64,000 bases of DNA from Phocaeicola paurosaccharolyticus JCM 15092 (GCF_000613805.1 NZ_BAJR01000004.1:1-64000), one strand, 5' to 3'; numbered from the stretch's first letter, positions 1-9,563 are shown. The notes: generated from the sequence alone by a model not told the origin. Numbers and translations: made by a program.

Positions 1-309
1 TTCATATTATTGTAATGTGTTCAATCAAGTTAATGATATAGAATTGTTCTAAATTCATTTATACAAAGGACTTAATGATTATATTATAAATAGGAGAAAA
101 GTTTTGATATAAGGAATATTTAGGGTTCACTCCGCAACTTTGGGGATTTAACAAATTATATTTATTCTTGATTAATAAAATTATCTTTGTTTCGTGCAAA
201 GAAAAGAGAGGATCAATTATTTCCATTTTTCTGAAAAACAAATCATGATAAACTGTTCAACCGATCATGATTCATTAATCAACCGATCATGATTCGTTGG
301 TCAACCGAT
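1..309. other. gene-poor left edge
   Basis: No convincing gene is visible here. A 60-codon minus-strand frame at 59-241 has no family resemblance and is AT-rich. The stretch ends in the 22-bp iterated sequence described separately. Confidence 0.6.
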
Positions 310-314
310 CATGA
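257..314. repeat. 22-bp tandem iterated sequence, three copies
   Basis: The 14-mer tcaaccgatcatga occurs at 257, 279 and 301, exactly 22 bp apart. A partial fourth copy of the core (atcatga) lies at 243. The core atcatgat is palindromic. A 22-bp period is about two helical turns, as for a protein that binds one DNA face repeatedly. No gene sits next to it, so its role is unknown. Confidence 0.7.
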
Positions 315-487
315 CAGATTTTACGACACAGATAATAGACCATTTTCATGTACATAAACAGATGCATGGACTGAGCAATGCAGGTGATGAATCATTTAAT
401 GCAAAGCTAAAATCTTGAAGGCCTACATTTAGAGAAGTTGATGATGCAAAGTTTTCCTTATCCAGGGTTACTAAACTGTATGCTTAA
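311..487 (+). pseudogene. transposase C-terminal remnant (ISL3-like)
   Basis: Frame +2 reads through 59 codons and ends in a run matching the conserved C-terminus of ISL3/ISAon1-type transposases of Bacteroidetes: LSNAGDESFNAKLKS, then a premature TGA at 416-418, then RPTFREVDDAKFSLSRVTK and LYA before a TAA stop at 485. The rest of the transposase is missing, so the element is dead. The family assignment rests on recalled C-terminal motifs (ESFNAK, FR, VTKLYA). Confidence 0.6.
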
Positions 488-587
488 TTTGTAAAATCCC
501 CTAGAATAGTAACTGAGCCGTTTATTGCTATAAGGAATATTAGCTATATACAAACAACAATTGTCTTATATAACATTTCTTTTTGTA

Positions 588-623
588 TTTCACACTGTGA
601 AATGTTAGTCTCACAGTGTGAAA
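588..623. repeat. 13-bp perfect inverted repeat
   Basis: tttcacactgtga (588-600) and tcacagtgtgaaa (611-623) are exact reverse complements separated by 10 nt. Each arm is itself nearly palindromic, so this could be two binding sites for a dimeric regulator or a hairpin. It has no T-tract of terminator type. It lies about 190 bp beyond the stop codon of the phosphate transporter gene. Confidence 0.55.
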
Positions 624-809
624 AAATATGTTTGTTGATTTTGTAGCTTCACCACTTTAGTGGAGATTTCTCTTTTTTACTCTTTGTATTATCCCGAAAA
701 GAGTTGTAAATTGTTTTTATAATCGATTTGTTTTTGGAATATATCTTGAAATCCCTTAAAAACGCTCTCAAAAATTATTAGGTGGTGAAATTAAAAACAA
801 ATCACATAC

Positions 810-1820
810 TTAAAGAGTTATGACAAAATAGATTATTGCAGCAATCAGTGCGCTTATAGGAATAGTAATAATCCATGCAACCATAAGTTTCAAAGTTACT
901 CCCCATCTTACAGCTGATAGTCTTTTTGTTGCGCCAACACCAATAATTGCACCTGTTATAGTATGAGTAGTACTAACAGGAACTTTAAGTATTTCTGTAA
1001 GATATAGTGTAAGAGCACCTGCTGTTTCTGCAACCATACCTTCCATTGGGCTTACCTTAGTAATTTTTGTACCCATTGTTTTGATAATTCTCCATCCTCC
1101 AGAAACTGTTCCAAGAGATATCATCGTAAAGCATGAAAAGGCAACCCAGTTTGGTAAATCATTTATACTCTCTATACCCATGCCTATGCCTAAAGGATGA
1201 GCAGCTATCATTGCAGCGGCAAGAATACCGATAACTTTCTGTGAGTCATTTAGACCATGCCCTATACTAAATAGGGCAGATGATAGTAGCTGTAGATGTT
1301 TAAACCAATTTTCAGCCTTCTGAGGTTTAACTTTTCTGCATCCATATAAGACAGAGAGGGTTATAAAAAAAGCTATAACCATACCTATCAATGGAGCAAG
1401 TACTATGAAAGCAATAATTTTCAAAATGATAGAAGTATGGATAGCTCCTAAACCATTTGCTAAAATTGCAGCTCCGGCAAAACCTCCAATAAGGGTATGA
1501 GATGATGATGATGGTATACCTCTCCACCAAGTGAAAAGACTCCAAATGATAGCAGCAATGAGACCTGAAAGAATTATAGGTAAGGTAATATATTCTTCAT
1601 AAACAGTTTTAGAAACTGTATTGGCGATACCGAACTCGCCTATGACATATTTTGCGATGAAATATGCAATAAAATTAAAACATGCAGCCCAAATAACGGC
1701 TTGAATAGGTGACAACACCTTTGTAGATACGATAGTAGCAATTGAGTTTGCTGCATCGTGAAATCCATTGATGTAATCGAAAACAAGACCTAAGACAATA
1801 ATCAGAATTAGTAGTTCCAT
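810..1820 (-). CDS. pitA: PitA-type inorganic phosphate transporter
   Basis: A 336-aa polytopic membrane protein of the PiT family (Pfam PHO4), which moves phosphate with a proton or cation across the inner membrane. Family marks are the duplicated signatures GFHDAANSIATIV near residue 20 and SIGHGLNDSQKVIG near residue 185, plus PVSTTHTITGAIIGVGATKR near residue 282. The length fits the short bacterial PiT group. It lies 3 nt downstream of the DUF47 gene and is surely cotranscribed with it, the usual PiT accessory arrangement. The substrate is inferred from the family; phosphate is most likely. Confidence 0.93.
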   Translation of the reverse strand: MELLILIIVLGLVFDYINGFHDAANSIATIVSTKVLSPIQAVIWAACFNFIAYFIAKYVIGEFGIANTVSKTVYEEYITLPIILSGLIAAIIWSLFTWWRGIPSSSSHTLIGGFAGAAILANGLGAIHTSIILKIIAFIVLAPLIGMVIAFFITLSVLYGCRKVKPQKAENWFKHLQLLSSALFSIGHGLNDSQKVIGILAAAMIAAHPLGIGMGIESINDLPNWVAFSCFTMISLGTVSGGWRIIKTMGTKITKVSPMEGMVAETAGALTLYLTEILKVPVSTTHTITGAIIGVGATKRLSAVRWGVTLKLMVAWIITIPISALIAAIIYFVITL

Positions 1821-1823
1821 ATA

Positions 1824-2471
1824 TTAGGCATATTTTATTATGATAGTTTTAATAGCTTTGCCTACTTGTTCTGCTTCGTCAGTAGTCTTTTCAAGTTCAT
1901 TCATGATCTCTTTTATTTTAACTAACTCTATACTATCTGTTTCATTTTTGAAGAGATTTATAATGAAACTCTCGTATACATCATCAGCAAGATTCTCTAT
2001 ATCGTGTAACTGAGTGTAGTAACCAATAAGTTTCTTAGGATTTTTTCTGATAAGCTCAAAATCTTCCATTGCCTTCTTTATTAATAAAGCATCTTTATTA
2101 ATAAGTTCTCCTAATTCAATACCTTTTTGACAGATAGGTCTTGGATTGTAGATAGCTATTTTCTTTGCAGAGCTATTAATCCTATCAATGACATTGTCTA
2201 TTGTTGAGGTTAAATTGTGTATATCCTCTCTGTCGAATGGGGTTATGAATGACTTGCTTAATTCTTCAAAAATAGTCCTGTTAATCTGATCACCTATACG
2301 TTCCTGTTCTTTGATCTTTTTGTAATGAGAAACTCTCTCTTCTTCATTATTACACTTAATACATTCAATTAGTAAGTCGGATGCAACAACAACTACTTCG
2401 GCCATTTGGGTAAACATCGGAAAAAACTTTGGCTCTTTAGGAGCAAAACGACTGAGAAATGAATTTTTCAT
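1824..2471 (-). CDS. DUF47 family phosphate-transport accessory protein
   Basis: A 215-aa, mostly helical cytoplasmic protein of the DUF47/PhoU-like family, typically encoded beside PiT transporters and thought to modulate them. I chose the ATG at 2471 (MKNSFLSRFAPKEPKFFPMF). The frame extends to 2561, but a promoter -7 box lies at 2511-2518, inside that extension, and the extra residues have no family character. First gene of a two-gene operon with the phosphate transporter. Confidence 0.9.
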   Translation of the reverse strand: MKNSFLSRFAPKEPKFFPMFTQMAEVVVVASDLLIECIKCNNEEERVSHYKKIKEQERIGDQINRTIFEELSKSFITPFDREDIHNLTSTIDNVIDRINSSAKKIAIYNPRPICQKGIELGELINKDALLIKKAMEDFELIRKNPKKLIGYYTQLHDIENLADDVYESFIINLFKNETDSIELVKIKEIMNELEKTTDEAEQVGKAIKTIIIKYA

Positions 2472-2510
2472 GTTTGTAAATTTTGTAAATATATTATTTA
2501 TTAAATCATT

Positions 2511-2518
2511 CAAAGATA
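2511..2518 (-). promoter_or_regulatory. Bacteroidetes -7 box for the DUF47-pit operon
   Basis: On the minus strand this reads TATCTTTG, an exact match to TAnnTTTG, 40 nt upstream of the chosen DUF47 start. No clear TTTG -33 box is found at the usual spacing. Confidence 0.5.
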
Positions 2519-2527
2519 ATAAAAAGA

Positions 2528-2591
2528 AAAGGTGCTCATAAACTAAATTAAACACACACATAAATAGAGAACAAAACTGAAGAGCACCTTT
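2528..2591 (-). terminator. long-loop hairpin, possible terminator
   Basis: aaaggtgctc (2528-2537) and gagcaccttt (2582-2591) form a perfect 10-bp stem with a 44-nt loop. On the minus strand the stem is followed by a T-rich run. It sits between the small membrane protein gene and the DUF47 promoter, so it may end the former transcript. The long loop makes this uncertain. Confidence 0.4.
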
Positions 2592-2699
2592 CCGAAATAA
2601 TGAAAAAGCATGTAGACGTATCTTTCCTGATATCTCATCAGTATGTAGTCTGCTTTAACATCATTCATACTGTTTCGCAACGTCAAAAAAGTGCTTTAC

Positions 2700-3134
2700 C
2701 TAAATAACTATTCTAGATAATGAGTATAGATAGTACCCAGAGGTATATTTAGAGAAGTTATTGGAGATTATGGAATTTACACATTCTCTCTGCTCGTTAA
2801 CGCAAAGAAACGAGCTCATAGCTTTAATAGTCTTATAACTGATACTAACCTTGAAACTCTTTGATGGAGTTGATTGGGTACGTACACTCTGACTAATTAA
2901 AGAAAAGGTATTATCCTGTATACACTCTTTGTTAAAATCAAGGTAGTTGTCAGGACTTTGGTGTAAATTATTGGAAGAGAAGTTTGAGAAGGATTCTACT
3001 ATATCTTGATCTTGTGTTATAGTTTCATACTCTATCACTCTTTTTTCTTGTGGTAGAGTCATATCTTTTTGAATCAACTGTATTGCAGCAAAAAGAATTG
3101 CGCCGAATAGAAAGTAGTATACTAGTCTTCTCAT
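2700..3134 (-). CDS. hypothetical membrane-anchored protein
   Basis: A 144-aa protein I do not recognise. Residues 4-20 (LVYYFLFGAILFAAIQL) form one N-terminal membrane segment or uncleaved signal, followed by a polar Ser/Asn/Gln-rich region. Four cysteines cluster near residues 68 and 111-119 (C..., CVNEQREC). It probably faces the periplasm. A -7-like box (TAATTTTG on the minus strand, 3142-3149) lies only 8 nt upstream of the ATG, so the mRNA leader would be extremely short. It stands alone between ispE and the phosphate operon. Confidence 0.6.
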   Translation of the reverse strand: MRRLVYYFLFGAILFAAIQLIQKDMTLPQEKRVIEYETITQDQDIVESFSNFSSNNLHQSPDNYLDFNKECIQDNTFSLISQSVRTQSTPSKSFKVSISYKTIKAMSSFLCVNEQRECVNSIISNNFSKYTSGYYLYSLSRIVI

Positions 3135-3224
3135 TTCAGCGCAAAATTAGAATTAATTCGCTCATGTTAGTACTCAAAACGAATAATTAACAAAAATTAA
3201 ATATGATTTTTTTTGCTTTAGTTC

Positions 3225-4052
3225 TTACTCGAACTCTCTAAGACGGCAGAAACAATCGACGAAAATTTCATCTGCTTTTTCTATTTGTTTATCGAAGATC
3301 CCATAAACAGCAGAACCTGAACCGCTCATTGATGCATATTTGGCACCAATATCATAAAGTTTGTTTTTTATATCCGAAATTTCAGGATGATTTAAGAATA
3401 CACCATTCTCGAAATCGTTCTCTATGCAATTTCTCCAATTCTCTATAGGCTCCTTTATAAGTTCTTTCAAGGAAACATCTCTTTTCCTTGGTCGTATATT
3501 TGCATATGCCTCTTTAGTCGAAACAAATGTTTCAGGTTTTAGAAGCAGCATATAATAACCTTTAAGGCTAAAATCTATCTCTTCAAAAATGTTACCTATG
3601 CCTGTTGCAAAAACCGGCTTGTTCTTAATGAAAAAGGCACAGTCAGCCCCTAATCTTGATACATGATTTTCCATCTCTTCATCACTCATGTTTAATGAGA
3701 ATTTTTTGTTCAGCAACTTAATCATGAAAGCAGCATCACTGGATCCACCTCCAAGACCTGCGCCTGATGGTATATGTTTAAAGATCTTTATTCTCAATGG
3801 TGGTATAGAAGGGTAGTGCTCCTTAACAATATTATATGCTTTTATTATAAGGTTATCCTCAATATTTCCATCTATAACATTGCCACTATTAGTAAAAATA
3901 TATGGTTGCTCTTCTTCTTTGGCTACAGTAACCTCAAGTGCATCCTGCAAGTTTATAGGATAAAATATAGTCTCGAGATTATGATATCCGTCTTTACGTT
4001 TTTCAATGACATTAAGACCTAAGTTAATCTTTGCATTTGGGAATGTTATCAT
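3225..4052 (-). CDS. ispE: 4-diphosphocytidyl-2-C-methyl-D-erythritol kinase
   Basis: A 275-aa GHMP kinase of the non-mevalonate (MEP) isoprenoid pathway; it phosphorylates the 2-hydroxyl of CDP-methylerythritol with ATP. Visible marks are the N-terminal [11 protein letters not shown], the ATP-binding glycine loop [14 protein letters not shown] near residue 92, DCAFF near residue 137 and the C-terminal [10 protein letters not shown] motif near residue 241. The length matches IspE. A -7 box on the minus strand (TATATTTG, 4087-4094) lies 35 nt upstream. It is monocistronic and divergent from dnaB. Confidence 0.96.
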   Translation of the reverse strand: MITFPNAKINLGLNVIEKRKDGYHNLETIFYPINLQDALEVTVAKEEEQPYIFTNSGNVIDGNIEDNLIIKAYNIVKEHYPSIPPLRIKIFKHIPSGAGLGGGSSDAAFMIKLLNKKFSLNMSDEEMENHVSRLGADCAFFIKNKPVFATGIGNIFEEIDFSLKGYYMLLLKPETFVSTKEAYANIRPRKRDVSLKELIKEPIENWRNCIENDFENGVFLNHPEISDIKNKLYDIGAKYASMSGSGSAVYGIFDKQIEKADEIFVDCFCRLREFE

Positions 4053-4216
4053 TGTAAGTGTTTTAAAAAATTATGTTTTGAGTGTTCAAATATAAATCAA
4101 AGATTCCATTTTTTATAGAACTCCTATCTGTTTTATTGGTTTGTTCATACTTTATGAAAATTGATAATAATGTTTCTATTTTCTTTTACAGTTATTATAG
4201 AAGAAGGTAAAAAAGC

Positions 4217-4224
4217 ATATCTTT
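4217..4224 (+). promoter_or_regulatory. -7 box upstream of dnaB
   Basis: TATCTTTG matches TAnnTTTG and lies 25 nt before the dnaB ATG. No good -33 element is seen. Confidence 0.5.
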
Positions 4225-4248
4225 GTAATAGATTAATTAAAGACAAAG

Positions 4249-5799
4249 ATGGCAGAACAAAGAAAAACGACTCGTGCAATTAAGCCTGCAAAGGCAAGAC
4301 CTGTTGACGAGTATGGACACTTGCAGCCACAAGCCCCGGAGCTTGAAGCTGCAGTTTTAGGAGCGTTGATGATTGAGAGGGATGCATATTCACAAGTGAG
4401 TGAAATCTTGCGTCCGGAGTCATTCTATGAACATAGTCATCAACTTATATACCAAGCCATCACAACTCTTGCTCTACAGCAAAAGCCAATAGATATTCTT
4501 ACTGTTGCCGAGCAACTTAAAAGCACAGGAGATTTGGAGCAGGCAGGTGGCGCTTTTTATATTACACAGTTAAGTGGTAAGGTTGCATCATCTGCTCACG
4601 TTGAATATCATGCTAGAATCATTGCGCAGAAATATCTTGCTCGAGAACTTATCTCTTTCTCAAGTTCAATACAGACTAAAGCTTTCGATGAGACACAGGA
4701 TGTAGATGATTTGATGCAGGAGGCAGAAGGTAAGCTTTTTGAGATTTCTCAACAGAATATGAAGAAGGATTACACTCAGATTAATCCCGTTATTCAGGAA
4801 GCTTACGAGATGTTACAAAAAGCAGCTGCCAGATCTGACGGATTGAGTGGCCTTCAGAGTGGATTCGCAGGACTTGATAAGATGACATCAGGATGGCAAA
4901 ACTCCGATCTTGTAATTATTGCTGCTCGTCCGGCTATGGGTAAGACTGCCTTCGTTCTCTCTATGGCCAAGAATATTGCTGTAAACGATAAGGTACCTGT
5001 TGCATTGTTCTCTCTTGAAATGAGTAACGTCCAACTTGTCAACCGTCTTATTGTGAACGTCTGCGAAATTCCTGGTGAGAAGATTAAAAGTGGTCAGCTT
5101 GCTCCATATGAATGGGGACAGTTGGATTATAAAATCAAAGAACTTTATGATGCTCCTCTGTTTGTTGATGATACACCATCTCTGTCCGTGTTCGAATTGA
5201 GAACTAAGGCAAGACGACTAGTGCGTGAGCATGGAGTAAGGATAATAATTATCGACTACCTTCAGCTTATGAATGCAAGTGGTATGTCATTTGGTAGCCG
5301 ACAAGAGGAGGTAAGTACAATATCACGATCTCTTAAAGGTTTAGCAAAAGAGCTTAACATTCCAATTATAGCACTTTCACAGTTGAACCGTGGTGTAGAA
5401 AGCCGTGAGGGTATTGATGGAAAACGCCCTCAGCTTAGTGACCTCCGTGAGTCTGGAGCCATTGAGCAGGATGCCGATATGGTATGCTTCATTCACCGTC
5501 CTGAATATTATAAGATATTCCAGGATGAAAAGGGAAATGACCTTCATGGTATGGCTGAGATAATAATAGCAAAACATCGTAATGGTGCAGTAGGAGATAT
5601 ATTATTGAGATTCCGCTCAGAATATGCTCGTTTCCAGAACCCGGATGATGAAATTATCGTTCCACTACCTGGTGAAGAACCTGGGGTGATACGCTCTAAA
5701 ATAAATAAACGTAGTAGTGTACCACCTCCACCTGTTGAACCTATGAGTAGCGACAATCCTTTCGCAGGCCCTATACCTAATGATAATGTGCCTTTTTGA
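4249..5799 (+). CDS. dnaB: replicative DNA helicase DnaB
   Basis: A 516-aa hexameric 5'-3' helicase that unwinds DNA at the replication fork. The N-terminal DnaB domain begins with PQAPELEAAVLGALMIERDA (about residue 26). The C-terminal RecA-like ATPase has Walker A AARPAMGKTAF near residue 225, Walker B IIIIDYLQLM near residue 333, and SQLNRGVE. The proline-rich tail (SSVPPPPVEPM) is typical of Bacteroidetes DnaB. No intein or break is seen. This is the chromosomal enzyme; a second, divergent DnaB-like gene lies in the prophage at 50817. Confidence 0.97.
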   Translation: MAEQRKTTRAIKPAKARPVDEYGHLQPQAPELEAAVLGALMIERDAYSQVSEILRPESFYEHSHQLIYQAITTLALQQKPIDILTVAEQLKSTGDLEQAGGAFYITQLSGKVASSAHVEYHARIIAQKYLARELISFSSSIQTKAFDETQDVDDLMQEAEGKLFEISQQNMKKDYTQINPVIQEAYEMLQKAAARSDGLSGLQSGFAGLDKMTSGWQNSDLVIIAARPAMGKTAFVLSMAKNIAVNDKVPVALFSLEMSNVQLVNRLIVNVCEIPGEKIKSGQLAPYEWGQLDYKIKELYDAPLFVDDTPSLSVFELRTKARRLVREHGVRIIIIDYLQLMNASGMSFGSRQEEVSTISRSLKGLAKELNIPIIALSQLNRGVESREGIDGKRPQLSDLRESGAIEQDADMVCFIHRPEYYKIFQDEKGNDLHGMAEIIIAKHRNGAVGDILLRFRSEYARFQNPDDEIIVPLPGEEPGVIRSKINKRSSVPPPPVEPMSSDNPFAGPIPNDNVPF

Positions 5800-5847
5800 T
5801 AATTGATAAAAAAGCAAACTATCAGATATTAAAACAAAAATTCTTAT

Positions 5848-5855
5848 TAACTTTG
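5848..5855 (+). promoter_or_regulatory. -7 box upstream of pheT
   Basis: TAACTTTG fits TAnnTTTG exactly and lies 34 nt upstream of the pheT ATG. It indicates that pheT has its own promoter after dnaB. Confidence 0.5.
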
Positions 5856-5889
5856 CAAGTCTTTTGAAAATACATAAAATATAACATAT

Positions 5890-8351
5890 ATGAATATATC
5901 TTATAATTGGCTTAAAGAGTACGTCAATTTCAATCTTACACCTGATGAAGTAGCAGATGCATTGACATCAATCGGTCTTGAGACCGGAGGCGTTGAAGAA
6001 GTCCAGACAATAAAAGGTGGTCTTGAAGGTATTGTAATAGGTGAAGTATTGACATGTGAGCCTCATCCTAATTCAGATCATATGCATGTTACAACTGTAA
6101 ATATCGGTACAGGCGATCCTGTTCAGATTGTTTGTGGAGCAAGTAACGTAGCAGCAGGTCAGAAGGTTGTTGTTGCAACATTAGGAACCAAGCTATATGA
6201 TGGCGATGAATGTTTTACAATAAAAAAATCAAAACTTCGTGGAATTGAATCTATCGGTATGATATGTGCCGAAGATGAGATAGGTATTGGTACAAGCCAT
6301 GAAGGAATTATTGTACTTCCAGCTGATGCTGTACCAGGTACTCCTGCAAAAGATTACTATAATATTCAGAGTGAATATGTTCTGGAGGTGGATATCACAC
6401 CAAACAGAGCTGACGCGTGCTCACACTATGGTGTAGCTCGTGACTTATATGCTTACCTTGTTCAGAATGGATATGAGGCTACACTTAAACGTCCTTCTGT
6501 TGAGGATTTCAAGGTGGATAACCATGATTTGGATATCAATATTGAAGTTCAGAACAGTGAAGCTTGCCCACGATATGCCGGTGTTGCTATCAAGGGAGTT
6601 ACTGTTAAGGAGAGTCCTGAATGGTTACAGAATAAACTCAGACTTATTGGCTTACGTCCAATAAACAATATTGTTGATATTACTAACTACATACTTCATG
6701 CTTACGGACAACCACTTCATTGCTTTGATGCAGACAAAATCAAAGGAGAAAAGATTGTTGTTAAGACAGTAAACGAAGGAACAAAGTTTACAACTTTGGA
6801 TGAGGTTGAGAGAACTCTTTCAGACAAAGACCTTATGATATGTAATGCTGAAGAGCCTATGTGTATCGCTGGTGTTTTCGGAGGATTGGATTCCGGTACA
6901 ACAGATAATACCGTAGACGTATTTATCGAAAGTGCATATTTCAACCCTACATGGTACGTAAGACTGCTCGTCGTAATGGTCTTAGTACAGACTCATCATT
7001 CCGTTTCGAAAGAGGTATTGATCCAAACGGAACAATATATGCTCTTAAAGAGGCTGCTCTACTTGTAAAAGAGTTGGCTGGCGGTACTATTGCTTCTGAA
7101 ATTAAAGATGTTTATCCAAATAAAATAGAGAACTTCTTAGTTGACTTCAACTTTGCTAAGGCAACTGCTCTCATAGGTAAGGAGATATCTCATGATACAA
7201 TCAAGAGTATTGTAAAGAGCCTTGAGATGGAGATTGTTGAAGAGAATGCTGAAGGAATGAAACTTAGTGTTCCTGCATATCGTGTTGATGTTCAAAGAGA
7301 GTGTGATGTTGTGGAAGATATCCTTCGTATCTATGGATACAACAATATTGAGATTCCTACAACACTAAAATCAAGCCTTACTACAAAAGGTCCTGTTGAT
7401 CACTCACAGAAATTGCAGAATATCATTTCTGAGCAGTTGGTAGGTTGCGGATTCAATGAAATCTTGAACAACTCACTTACAGCTTCTGCATATTATGATA
7501 ATCTTGAAACTTTCAAATCAGAGAATTTGGTTCGTCTCATGAATCCATTGAGCAACGATCTTAATGTGATGAGACAGACACTACTTTTTGGTGGCTTGGA
7601 GAGCATAGATCATAATGCAAAGCGTAAGAATGCTGAATTGAAATTCTTCGAATTTGGTAATACATACTTCTTCAATGCTGAAAGAAAGAATCCTGAAAAG
7701 ATACTTGGCGCTTATTCAGAAGAGTATCACCTTTCTCTTTGGGTTACAGGAAAGAGAGTATCTAACTCATGGGCTCATACTGATGAAGATAGCTCAATCT
7801 ATGAACTAAAGGCATACCTTTTCAACATAATGGCTCGTTTGGGTCTTAGCATAGGAAATGTAGTATTGGAGAATTTCTCTAATGATATCTATTCAGTAGG
7901 TGTTAAGGTTATGACACGTGGTGGAAAGGTTATCGCTACATATGGTATTATTACAAAGAAGGTTCAGAAAGCCTTTGATCTTGATAATCCTGTATATTAT
8001 GCTGAGATTAACTGGAATGAACTTATGAAAGCTACCAAGAAGACAGAGGTAACCTTCAAAGAATTGTCTAAATTCCCTGCTGTACGTCGTGACCTTGCGT
8101 TGCTTATAGATAAGAGTGTACAGTTCGCAGATATCGAGAAGATAGCATACGAATCAGAAAGGAAGTTCCTTAAGAGCGTAGAACTGTTCGATGTTTATGA
8201 AGGAAAAAACCTTGAAGCAGGAAAGAAGAGCTATGCTGTATGTTTCATTTTACAAGATGAAAATTCAACACTCAACGACAAACAGATTGATAATATAATG
8301 TCTAAGCTTATCACAAATCTTCAGAAAAAGCTTGATGCTAAATTAAGATAA
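5890..8351 (+). pseudogene. pheT: phenylalanyl-tRNA synthetase beta subunit, split by a frameshift
   Basis: PheT forms the alpha2-beta2 enzyme that charges tRNA-Phe. Frame 1 from 5890 carries the tRNA-binding (EMAP-like) domain (near residues 40-150), B3/B4 and B5 up to FIESAYFNPTW (tgg at 6952-6954). The product then continues one frame over from about 6955 as VRKTARRNGL and FRFERGIDPNG, to the C-terminal anticodon-binding domain ending at 8351. Restoring one base (tggta to tgggta) gives one 820-aa protein, the normal PheT length. With the base missing, frame 1 ends at 7068 with 40 unrelated residues. Since PheT is essential and usually single-copy, a sequencing or assembly error is the likeliest reason; I list it as broken as read. 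Confidence 0.85.
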
Positions 8352-8378
8352 TAGTTAATAAATAAATATATCATTCCT

Positions 8379-9113
8379 ATGGGAAGAGCATTTGAATATA
8401 GAAAAGCTACAAAGCTTAAAAGATGGGGCAATATGGCCCGTACATTCACTAGAATAGGTAAACAGATCGCTATAGCTGTAAAATCAGGCGGACCTGAACC
8501 AGAAAATAACCCAGCACTTCGCGCTGTTATCGCTAATGCAAAGCGTGAGAACATGCCTAAAGACAATGTAGAACGTGCTATCAAGAACGCTATGGGTAAA
8601 GACCAGAGCGAATATAAGGAGATGAACTACGAAGGATACGGCCCTCACGGAGTTGCTATTTTCGTAGAGACAGCCACTGATAATACAACTCGTACTGTTG
8701 CTAATGTACGTAGCGTATTCAACAAGTTTGGTGGAAACCTTGGAACATCAGGTAGCCTTGACTTCATCTTTACATGGAAATCAATGTTCACTTTCAATAA
8801 GAAAGATGGTTTGGAGATGGATGATCTTATCCTTGAACTTATTGACTACGGAGTAGAAGATGAGTACGATGAAGATGAAAATGAAATCACTATTTACGGT
8901 GATCCAAAATCTTTCGCACAGATTCAGAAGTATCTTGAAGACAATGGATTTGATGTTACAGGTTCAGAGTTTACAAGAATACCAAATGATCTTAAAGATG
9001 TTACCGATGAACAGAGAGCAACACTCGAGAAGATGATTGATAAACTTGAGGATGATGAAGATGTTCAGAATGTATATTCAAATATGCGTCCGGCAGAAGA
9101 TACAGAAGAGTAA
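8379..9113 (+). CDS. YebC/PmpR-family regulatory protein
   Basis: A 244-aa member of the YebC/PmpR/TACO1 family, called a transcriptional regulator in some bacteria and recently linked to translation of difficult proline stretches. The family opening is clear: MGRAFEYRKATKLKRWGNMA, then FTRIGKQI and the NMPKDNVERAIKNA helix near residue 60. An acidic C-terminal region (DEYDEDENE, KLEDDEDVQNVYSN) is also typical. It follows pheT by 27 nt and shares a TAATG stop/start with the TSCPD gene, so pheT, yebC and TSCPD may form one transcript. Confidence 0.93.
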   Translation: MGRAFEYRKATKLKRWGNMARTFTRIGKQIAIAVKSGGPEPENNPALRAVIANAKRENMPKDNVERAIKNAMGKDQSEYKEMNYEGYGPHGVAIFVETATDNTTRTVANVRSVFNKFGGNLGTSGSLDFIFTWKSMFTFNKKDGLEMDDLILELIDYGVEDEYDEDENEITIYGDPKSFAQIQKYLEDNGFDVTGSEFTRIPNDLKDVTDEQRATLEKMIDKLEDDEDVQNVYSNMRPAEDTEE

Positions 9114-9358
9114 TGAATTTTACATATAAGACTCGAGGAACTTGCAGCAGTGTTATTGAATTGGAGATAGAGGACGATATAATTAAAAGCGTCTATTTCT
9201 GGGGAGGATGCAATGGAAATCTTCAAGGATTAAGCCGCCTTGTAAAAGGTATGAAAGTTGATGATGTTATTGCACGTCTTGAAGGAATAAAGTGCGGGAC
9301 TCGTTCAACATCTTGTCCTGATCAGTTATGCAAGGCATTGCGGGAATTCAACAAATAA
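9113..9358 (+). CDS. TSCPD domain protein
   Basis: An 81-aa protein matching the short TSCPD-domain family (TIGR03905-like), named for a conserved C-terminal motif seen here as RSTSCPDQLCKAL (residues 63-75). The conserved cysteines are C10, C33, C60, C67 and C72, suggesting metal binding or thiol chemistry; the domain also occurs at the C-terminus of some class II ribonucleotide reductases. The biochemical role of the stand-alone form is unknown. Its ATG overlaps the TAA stop of the YebC gene by one base, a sign of translational coupling. Confidence 0.88.
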   Translation: MNFTYKTRGTCSSVIELEIEDDIIKSVYFWGGCNGNLQGLSRLVKGMKVDDVIARLEGIKCGTRSTSCPDQLCKALREFNK

Positions 9359-9383
9359 GTCGAGGAAGATTTATAAAATAGGG

Positions 9384-9418
9384 AAGAGAAGGTAGATTAT
9401 ATCTATCTTCTCTTTTTC
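9384..9418 (+). terminator. rho-independent terminator after the TSCPD gene
   Basis: agagaaggtagat (9385-9397) pairs with atctatcttctct (9401-9413) in a 13-bp stem with one G-T wobble and a 3-nt loop. It is followed by ttttc. Confidence 0.8.
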
Positions 9419-9496
9419 GTTTCTATCTAAAGGACCATTTTTATTATAATGAACAACCAATATAATAATTTACATATCTAAAAACAGTTTGGTCTA

Positions 9497-9531
9497 TTTG
9501 AACCTTATTTGGCAATTCTTATTTATATTTG
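9497..9531 (+). promoter_or_regulatory. promoter of the epimerase-like gene
   Basis: TATATTTG at 9524-9531 matches TAnnTTTG. A TTTG at 9497-9500 is a possible -33 box with 23-nt spacing, slightly longer than usual. The gene starts 32 nt downstream. Confidence 0.45.
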
Positions 9532-9563
9532 TCTTAATCTTTTTTATCTAACATACTAATATA

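Noticed and set aside
243-314. Three or four evenly spaced repeats, as in a CRISPR array
   Set aside because: Repeat unit is only 14 bp with 8-bp gaps that are partly similar; no cas gene nearby. Classified as iterated sites.
6440-6664. 74-codon plus-strand frame inside pheT
   Set aside because: Shadow of pheT in another frame; no family resemblance.
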